Below the pieces are notes generated by a model. The model saw nothing but the letters and a program-made list of their open reading frames with translations, made no database searches and was not told the origin of the DNA. Of a DNA stretch of 12,130 nucleotides, positions 7,283 to 12,130 are shown in pieces. Position numbers and translations under genes: made by a program. How positions within the stretch are numbered: the stretch's first letter is position 1; every line of letters begins with the position of its first letter. This DNA is from Gammaproteobacteria bacterium (GTDB lineage Bacteria; Pseudomonadota; Gammaproteobacteria; Steroidobacterales; Steroidobacteraceae), in the NCBI GenBank assembly GCA_030830595.1, contig JAURMS010000029.1, positions 1-12,130 on the forward strand. The letters are read 5' to 3'.

Positions 7283-9682
7283 ATGCACCGAGCCGTTTCC
7301 ATCCTGGCCCGCGGTCTGCTGTGGATCGGAGCCTTGCTGCTGCTGCTGGTCCTGGCGGCCTGGCTCGCGCTGCGTGCCAGCCTGCCTGAAGTCGAGGGCG
7401 AGGCGACCCTGGCGGGCCTGTCGGGTCGTGTGCTGGTCGAGCGTGATGCCGAGGGCGTCCCCGTTATCCGCGGTGCCAATCGCCTCGACGTCGCCCGCGC
7501 CAGTGGCTACGTCCATGCCCAGGAGCGCTTCTTCCAGATGGACCTGACTCGGCGTTCGGCGGCCGGCGAACTGTCGGCGCTGGTCGGCGCCAAGGCGCTG
7601 GACGCCGACCGGCGAGTGCGCATCCATCGATTCCGGTCACTGGCCCGGCAGGTCTTCGAGAATTCGGACGCGTCCGACCGGGCCCTGCTCGAGGCCTACG
7701 CAGAAGGCGTGAACGCCGGCCTCGGCGCCCTGTCGGCGCGGCCCGTTGAATACTTGCTGCTGCGCCGGGAGCCCGAGCCCTGGACACCCGAGGATTCGCT
7801 CCTGGTCACCTACGCCATGTGGATCACCCTGCAGCTCAATGCGCTGCCGGTCGAGCTGCAGCACGAGCGGCTGCATGCGGCCCTCCCTGACGTGGTGTAT
7901 CGGTTGGTGGCACGGAGTGAGTCGCCCTGGGATGCGCCACTCGACAACAGCATCCTGCCCGAAGTACCCCTGCCGAGCGCCGACGAGTACGACCTGCGGA
8001 CCTTGGATCCGGTCCTGTTCGAGGAGGACTCGCCGCCCACCAACCCACTGCGCCTGACCTGGCTGGCAGCGGACGACCCGGAGGCCATGCTCGGCAGCAA
8101 CAATTGGGCCCTGGCCGGCAGTCGTACCGCGAGCGGGCACGCGCTGGTTGCCAACGACATGCACCTGGGCCTTTCGCTGCCCAACACCTGGTATCGAGCC
8201 CGGCTGGTGGCCGAGCAGGAGAACCTCGACGTGACCGGCGTGACCTTGCCCGGCACGCCCCTGGTGGTGGCCGGCAGCAACGGGCGCGTCGCCTGGGGCT
8301 TCACCAATTCCTACGGTGACTTCCAGGACCTGGTGAGGCTCGACCTGGAACCCGGATCCGAGGCGCGTTACCTCACGCCGGACGGCGTGGAGGCCCTGCA
8401 GCGCATCACCGAGGTGATCGAGGTGGCCGACGGGGAGGCGGTGGAGTTTCCCATCGAGCATAGCCGTTGGGGACCGGTGGTGGGTCGCGATGCCGAGGGA
8501 CGCCCCCTGGTCCATGCGTGGACCGCGCACCGCCCGGAGGCGCTGAACCTGGAACTGTGGCGCATGGAATCGGCGCAGGATCTCGAACAGGCCATCGGCC
8601 ACGCTGCAGGCAGCGGTATGCCGGCCCAGAATGCACTGATCGGAGACGCGTCGGGCCGTATCGCCTGGGTCATCACCGGCAAGCTGCCCCGTCGGGCGGA
8701 CTACGATCCCCTGCTGCCTTCTTCCTGGGCGGAGCCCGGCTCCGGCTGGACCGGATGGGTCGAACCGGCAGAGCAGCCGCGTATCGTCGATCCGCCGGAC
8801 GGGCGGGCCTGGACGGCCAATTCGAGGGTGGTGGGCGGCGATCTGTATGCCACCGTGGGCAATGGCGGGTACGCCCATGGTGCGCGGGGCATGCAGATCC
8901 GCGACGGCCTGGGTGGGCTGCAGGGCGCTAAGCCGCGGGCCTTCCTGCCTATTCACCTGGATGACCGTGCGGTGTACCTGACGGGCTGGCAACAACTCCT
9001 GCTGGAGACCCTCGACCGCCTGGGGCCCGAGGTCGCCGCTGCGCATGCCTTTGTCAGCGGCTGGAGCGGCCGGGCGGCGCCCGACGATATCGGTTACCGG
9101 ATCGTGCGCAGCTTCGAGCGCACTGTGACCGATCGCAGCTTTGCCATGTTGACTGTCGAGGCGCGCCGGCGCTGGCCTGAATTCGGCTGGCGGCCGCCGG
9201 CGCGCTTCACCGACGTCGCCTGGCGCCTCATCGAAGAGCGCCCACCGCACCTGCTGGATCCGCGCTTTGCAGACTGGGACGCCTGGTTGGACGACGCCGC
9301 GCGCTCAACCCTGGTCGAACTGCAGGAGACCTGCGGAACGCTCGACACCTGCACCTGGGGCAAGGTGTCGTCCTCACCCATCCGTCATCCCCTGAGCGCG
9401 GCGGTGCCGGGCCTGGGGCTCCTGTTCGACATGACCTGGATCGAGTTGCCCGGCGACTGGTCGATGCCGAGAGTGCAGTCGCAGCGCTTCGGCGCTTCGG
9501 AGCGCTTCGCGGTGGAGCCGGGACGCGAGGTCGAGGGCTACTTCCACATGCCGGGCGGGCAGGCCGGTCATCCGCTCTCACCCTATTACGGTGCCGGGCA
9601 CCTGGCCTGGGTGGAGGGCACGCCCAGTCCCTTCCTGCCGGGACCGACGGAGTATCAGCTGACCCTCAGCCCAGCGCCCTGA
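7283..9682 (+). CDS. Penicillin-acylase-family hydrolase (N-terminal nucleophile), membrane-anchored precursor; substrate unknown
   Basis: This 799-residue protein starts with a basic N-terminus and one hydrophobic segment (about 9-31), then the family opening GRVLVERDAEGVPVIRG (49-65). The predicted self-cleavage site is Gly271-Ser272 in MLGSNNWAL, with Ser272 becoming beta-Ser1. His294 then falls at beta-23 and Asn513 (in WTANSRV) at beta-242. This matches the Ser1/His23/Asn layout of acyl-homoserine lactone and cephalosporin acylases rather than the Gln23 of penicillin G acylase. The C-terminus has the family motif GGQAGHPLSPYY. The only cysteines are Cys684 and Cys690, which suits a periplasmic disulfide. 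It lies 3 bases after pyk, with GAGGG (7271-7275) as ribosome site, so it is probably co-transcribed with glycolytic genes. The family cuts amides of varied acyl compounds; neither an antibiotic nor a quorum signal can be assigned. Its last 17 bases overlap the opposing VWA gene. Confidence 0.9.
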   Translation: MHRAVSILARGLLWIGALLLLLVLAAWLALRASLPEVEGEATLAGLSGRVLVERDAEGVPVIRGANRLDVARASGYVHAQERFFQMDLTRRSAAGELSALVGAKALDADRRVRIHRFRSLARQVFENSDASDRALLEAYAEGVNAGLGALSARPVEYLLLRREPEPWTPEDSLLVTYAMWITLQLNALPVELQHERLHAALPDVVYRLVARSESPWDAPLDNSILPEVPLPSADEYDLRTLDPVLFEEDSPPTNPLRLTWLAADDPEAMLGSNNWALAGSRTASGHALVANDMHLGLSLPNTWYRARLVAEQENLDVTGVTLPGTPLVVAGSNGRVAWGFTNSYGDFQDLVRLDLEPGSEARYLTPDGVEALQRITEVIEVADGEAVEFPIEHSRWGPVVGRDAEGRPLVHAWTAHRPEALNLELWRMESAQDLEQAIGHAAGSGMPAQNALIGDASGRIAWVITGKLPRRADYDPLLPSSWAEPGSGWTGWVEPAEQPRIVDPPDGRAWTANSRVVGGDLYATVGNGGYAHGARGMQIRDGLGGLQGAKPRAFLPIHLDDRAVYLTGWQQLLLETLDRLGPEVAAAHAFVSGWSGRAAPDDIGYRIVRSFERTVTDRSFAMLTVEARRRWPEFGWRPPARFTDVAWRLIEERPPHLLDPRFADWDAWLDDAARSTLVELQETCGTLDTCTWGKVSSSPIRHPLSAAVPGLGLLFDMTWIELPGDWSMPRVQSQRFGASERFAVEPGREVEGYFHMPGGQAGHPLSPYYGAGHLAWVEGTPSPFLPGPTEYQLTLSPAP

Positions 9683-10841
9683 TCGCCCGGTCCAGGCCCT
9701 CCAGGGTCATCGGGAACATGCGCTCCCCGGTCAGTTCCCGGGTGATCTGGATCGACTGGGTCCAGCCCCAGCGTTCCTCCGGATCGGGGTTCAGCCAGGC
9801 GAAGCGCGGATAGGCCTGCAGCAGGCGCTGCAGCCACGTAGCGCCGGGTTCCTCGTTCCAGTGCTCGATGCTGCCGCCGGGCTGCAGGATCTCGTAGGGA
9901 CTCATGGCCGCATCGCCCACCATCACCACCCGGTAGTCGCTGGCGTAGGTCCGGAGGATCTCGAGCGTCGGGATCCGCTCCGCATGTCGCCGGCGGTTGT
10001 CCTTCCAGACCGACTCGTACAGGAAGTTGTGGAAGTAAAAGTACTCCAGGTGGCGGAATTCACTGCGGGCGGCGGAGAACAGCTCCTCGCACAGGCGCAC
10101 GTGATCGTCCATGGAGCCGCCCACATCTAGGAACAGCAGCACCTTCACCGCGTTGCGGCGCTCGGGCACCATCTTGATGTCCAGCAGGCCGGCGTTACGG
10201 GCCGTAGCCTCGACGGTGCCATCGAGGTCGAATTCCTCCGCTGCCCCCTTTCGTGCGAACCGACGCAGCCGCCTGAGCGCCACCTTGATGTTCCGGGTGC
10301 CGAGTTCGACGGCATCGTCGAGGTTGGCGAATTCGCGCCGGTCCCACACCTTGACGGCCTTTCGCTGCCCGGCGCCCTCGCCGCCGATGCGGATGCCCTC
10401 CGGGTTGTAGCCACCGTTGCCGAAAGGCGAGGTGCCGCCAGTGCCGATCCACTTGCTGCCGCCCTGGTGGCGACCTTTCTGCTGCTCCAGGCGCTCCTTG
10501 AGGGCCTCCATCAACGCATCCCAGCTGCCGAGTGACCGGGCCCGGGCCTTGGCCTCCTCGTCGAGCAGGGACTCCAGCTCCTTGCGCAGCCAGTCTTCGG
10601 GGAGTTCGCGCTGCAGCGCGGCAAAAGCCTCCTCCAGTCCGCGGAAGTGCGCGGCAAAGACCCGGTCGAATCGATCGTAGTGACGCTCATCCTTGATCAG
10701 CAGCGTGCGCGAAAGCAGGTAGAAGTCGTCGACCGAAGTGCTGATGACCCGGGCCTCCAGCGCGGCCAGCAGGGCGAGGAATTCAGTGAGTGAGACCGGA
10801 ATCCCGGCGGCGCGCAGCATCTCCAGGAAGCGCACCAGCAT
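9666..10841 (-). CDS. CoxE-like VWA-domain protein, partner of a MoxR ATPase
   Basis: The 391-residue cytosolic protein has no signal peptide or membrane segment. The helical N-terminal part (about 1-120) opens MLVRFLEMLRAAGIPVSLTE and includes SVDDFYLLSRTLLIKDE. A glycine-rich linker follows (about 127-160), then a basic stretch (183-198) and a C-terminal von Willebrand A domain starting VKVLLFLDVGGSMDD (232-246). The metal-site motif is D239-x-G-x-S243-M, with glycine at the first serine of the usual DxSxS. A second candidate metal residue is Asp310 in VGDAAMSPYE. It starts 9 bases after the MoxR-type ATPase, a pairing known to act as chaperone-like machines on client proteins. The client here is unknown. 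ATG 10841 has only a short GAGG (10852-10849) ahead, so it may depend on coupling to the upstream gene. Confidence 0.88.
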   Translation of the reverse strand: MLVRFLEMLRAAGIPVSLTEFLALLAALEARVISTSVDDFYLLSRTLLIKDERHYDRFDRVFAAHFRGLEEAFAALQRELPEDWLRKELESLLDEEAKARARSLGSWDALMEALKERLEQQKGRHQGGSKWIGTGGTSPFGNGGYNPEGIRIGGEGAGQRKAVKVWDRREFANLDDAVELGTRNIKVALRRLRRFARKGAAEEFDLDGTVEATARNAGLLDIKMVPERRNAVKVLLFLDVGGSMDDHVRLCEELFSAARSEFRHLEYFYFHNFLYESVWKDNRRRHAERIPTLEILRTYASDYRVVMVGDAAMSPYEILQPGGSIEHWNEEPGATWLQRLLQAYPRFAWLNPDPEERWGWTQSIQITRELTGERMFPMTLEGLDRAIRALG

Positions 10842-10850
10842 GGGTCGGCC

Positions 10851-11705
10851 TCAGGGCTGGCGGTTGGCCCGACGGTGCAGGAAGACCAGCTGTTCGAACA
10901 GGTGAACGTCCTGCTCGTTCTTCAGCAGCGCTCCATACAGGGGCGGGATCGAGCTCTTGCCGTCGCCCTGCCGCAGCGCCTCCGGCGGGATGTCTTCGGC
11001 CAGCAGCAGCTTGATCCAGTCCAGCAGTTCCGAGGTAGAGGGCTTCTTTTTGAGGCCGGGTACCTCGCGGATGCGATAGAAAGCCTCCAAGGCCTCCTTG
11101 AGCAGGGCGCGCTTCAGCCCGGGGTAGTGCACCTCGATGATGCTGGTCATGGTGGCCGCGTCCGGGAAGCGGATGTAGTGGAAGAAGCAGCGCCGCAGGA
11201 AGGCGTCTGGCAGTTCTTTCTCGTTGTTGCTGGTGATGATGACGATGGGTCGATGCCGCGCGCGGATGGTCTGCCGCGTCTCGTAGACGTAGAACTCCAT
11301 GCGGTCGAGTTCGCGCAGCAGGTCGTTGGGGAACTCGATGTCGGCCTTGTCGATCTCGTCGATCAGCAACACGGACTGCTCATCATCCTCGAAGGCGCGC
11401 CAGAGCATGCCCTTGACGATGTAGTGGGAGATGTCCGCAACCCGTCCATCGCCCAGCTGTGAATCGCGCAGCCGGGACACCGCATCGTATTCGTAGAGCC
11501 CCTGCTGGGCCCGGGTGGTCGACTTGACGTGCCACTCGTGCAGGGGGCGGCCGAGCGAGCGGGCGACTTCCTCCGCCAGGCGGGTCTTGCCGGTGCCCGG
11601 CTCGCCCTTGATGAGCAGCGGCCGGCCCAGCGTCACCGCCGCATTGACGGCCAGTTCCAGCTCGGCGGTGGCGACGTAGCTGTCGGTCCCGGAAAAGCGG
11701 CTCAC
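10851..11705 (-). CDS. MoxR-family AAA+ ATPase
   Basis: The 284-residue cytosolic ATPase has Walker A GEPGTGKT (34-41), Walker B VLLIDEID (112-119, Asp116 and Glu117), sensor 1 ITSNN (157-161) and an arginine pair at 171-172 as candidate arginine finger. A lid region of about 190-284 follows. The pattern, including GTDSYVAT near the start and ITSNNEKELPDAFLRRC, is that of the MoxR branch, which with VWA proteins helps mature or activate other proteins. The start codon is GTG (11705-11703), chosen because it gives the family N-terminus. Only a poor purine-rich site precedes it and it lies 4 bases after the peroxiredoxin stop, so translation is probably coupled. The downstream CoxE-like gene is its likely partner. 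I see no evidence for a specific client. Confidence 0.92.
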   Translation of the reverse strand: MSRFSGTDSYVATAELELAVNAAVTLGRPLLIKGEPGTGKTRLAEEVARSLGRPLHEWHVKSTTRAQQGLYEYDAVSRLRDSQLGDGRVADISHYIVKGMLWRAFEDDEQSVLLIDEIDKADIEFPNDLLRELDRMEFYVYETRQTIRARHRPIVIITSNNEKELPDAFLRRCFFHYIRFPDAATMTSIIEVHYPGLKRALLKEALEAFYRIREVPGLKKKPSTSELLDWIKLLLAEDIPPEALRQGDGKSSIPPLYGALLKNEQDVHLFEQLVFLHRRANRQP

Positions 11706-11709
11706 GTGA

Positions 11710-12130
11710 TCAGTCTGCCCCGCTGCCGCCTGCGCCGGCCCCGAGCTTCTTGAGCTCGGCCAGCACCATGGCCGAGTGACCGTCCGGGTCGACCTTCATG
11801 TAGTGCCGGGCGATGCGGCCCTCGGGGTCGATGATGAAGGTGTCGCGGCGGGCGATCTCCCAGATGCCGCCGAACTTGGTCAGCACGCCGTAGCGGGCCG
11901 CCACCTTCTTGTCGGCGTCCGCCAGCAGGGCGAACGGCAGGCTGTATTCCTCGGCGAATGCCTTGTGCGACTCGACGTCATCGACGCTGACCCCGAGCAC
12001 GACTGCGCCGAGCTTGCGGAAGGCGAAGATATCGTCGCGAATTTCGCAGGCCTGGGTGGTGCAGCCCGGCGTGTTGTCCTTCGGGTAGAAGTACATCACC
12101 ACCCACTTGCCGCGATAGTCGGCGAGGGTG
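11710..12130 (-). CDS. bcp: Thioredoxin-dependent peroxiredoxin of the Bcp/PrxQ type, 5' end outside the window
   Basis: The visible part begins inside the conserved TLADYRGKWVVMYFYPKDNT segment, so roughly the first 30-40 residues are missing. GTG at 12102 is an internal codon, not the start. The peroxidatic cysteine is in TPGCT (codon 12063-12061). A resolving cysteine follows five positions later (codon 12048-12046), giving the C-x4-C arrangement of classic Bcp enzymes, which form an intramolecular disulfide reduced by thioredoxin. The fold continues with GVSVDD, ARRDTFIIDPEG and a C-terminal LAELKKLG. A short Gly/Ala-rich tail (GAGAGGSGAD) is probably disordered. The enzyme reduces hydrogen peroxide and organic hydroperoxides in the cytosol. 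It lies 4 bases upstream of the MoxR gene and is likely in one operon with it and the VWA gene. The promoter is outside the window. Confidence 0.94.
   Translation of the reverse strand, partial: TLADYRGKWVVMYFYPKDNTPGCTTQACEIRDDIFAFRKLGAVVLGVSVDDVESHKAFAEEYSLPFALLADADKKVAARYGVLTKFGGIWEIARRDTFIIDPEGRIARHYMKVDPDGHSAMVLAELKKLGAGAGGSGAD

Noticed and set aside
7637..9250. A 537-codon minus-strand open frame antisense to the acylase
   Set aside because: Low-complexity, compositionally biased translation with no recognisable motif, opposite a well-supported gene. A GC-driven shadow.
7283..9682. Calling the acylase a penicillin G acylase or beta-lactam resistance gene
   Set aside because: Histidine rather than glutamine at beta-23 and the chromosomal housekeeping context do not support it. 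Substrate cannot be assigned from sequence alone.
1710..12102. GTG at 12102 as the start of the peroxiredoxin
   Set aside because: The reading frame continues to the window edge with conserved family residues (TLADYRGKW), so this GTG is internal and the gene is truncated by the window.

Overview
The window is GC-rich, densely packed bacterial chromosome. It reads as core housekeeping sequence from a gammaproteobacterium-like organism, judging by protein similarity to the Pseudomonas, Xanthomonas and E. coli families and by an S-adenosylhomocysteine (SAH) riboswitch ahead of ahcY. I cannot name the genus. There is no sign of phage, insertion sequence, CRISPR array, tRNA or rRNA. No stretch longer than about 145 bases lacks a gene.

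Left block, minus strand (1-1442): metK makes S-adenosylmethionine (SAM). The first 22 codons of ahcY, which removes the methyl-transfer product SAH, follow it. The 133-base gap between them holds a well-formed SAH riboswitch, so the two halves of the activated methyl cycle lie in series with a metabolite sensor between them. A divergent promoter region at about 1443-1584 separates this block from the next.

Central block, plus strand (1585-9682): tkt, gap, pgk and pyk are tightly spaced (41 bases, 15 bases, then a 1-base overlap). They form a sugar-phosphate and lower-glycolysis operon. Three bases after pyk comes a membrane-anchored penicillin-acylase-family hydrolase (N-terminal nucleophile type). 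It appears to be co-transcribed but has no evident metabolic link to the operon.

Right block, minus strand (9666-12130): a Bcp/PrxQ peroxiredoxin (5' end outside the window), a MoxR-type AAA+ ATPase and a CoxE-like von Willebrand A (VWA) protein, separated by 4 and 9 bases. This is a MoxR-VWA chaperone-like pair behind an antioxidant enzyme. The VWA gene meets the acylase tail to tail and their coding ends overlap by 17 bases.

Most of the window is ordinary core metabolism. The parts most worth a second look are the riboswitch inside metK-ahcY and its possible expression platform, the acylase riding on a glycolytic operon, and the peroxiredoxin-MoxR-VWA cluster of unknown client. I did not find a clearly new biological system.
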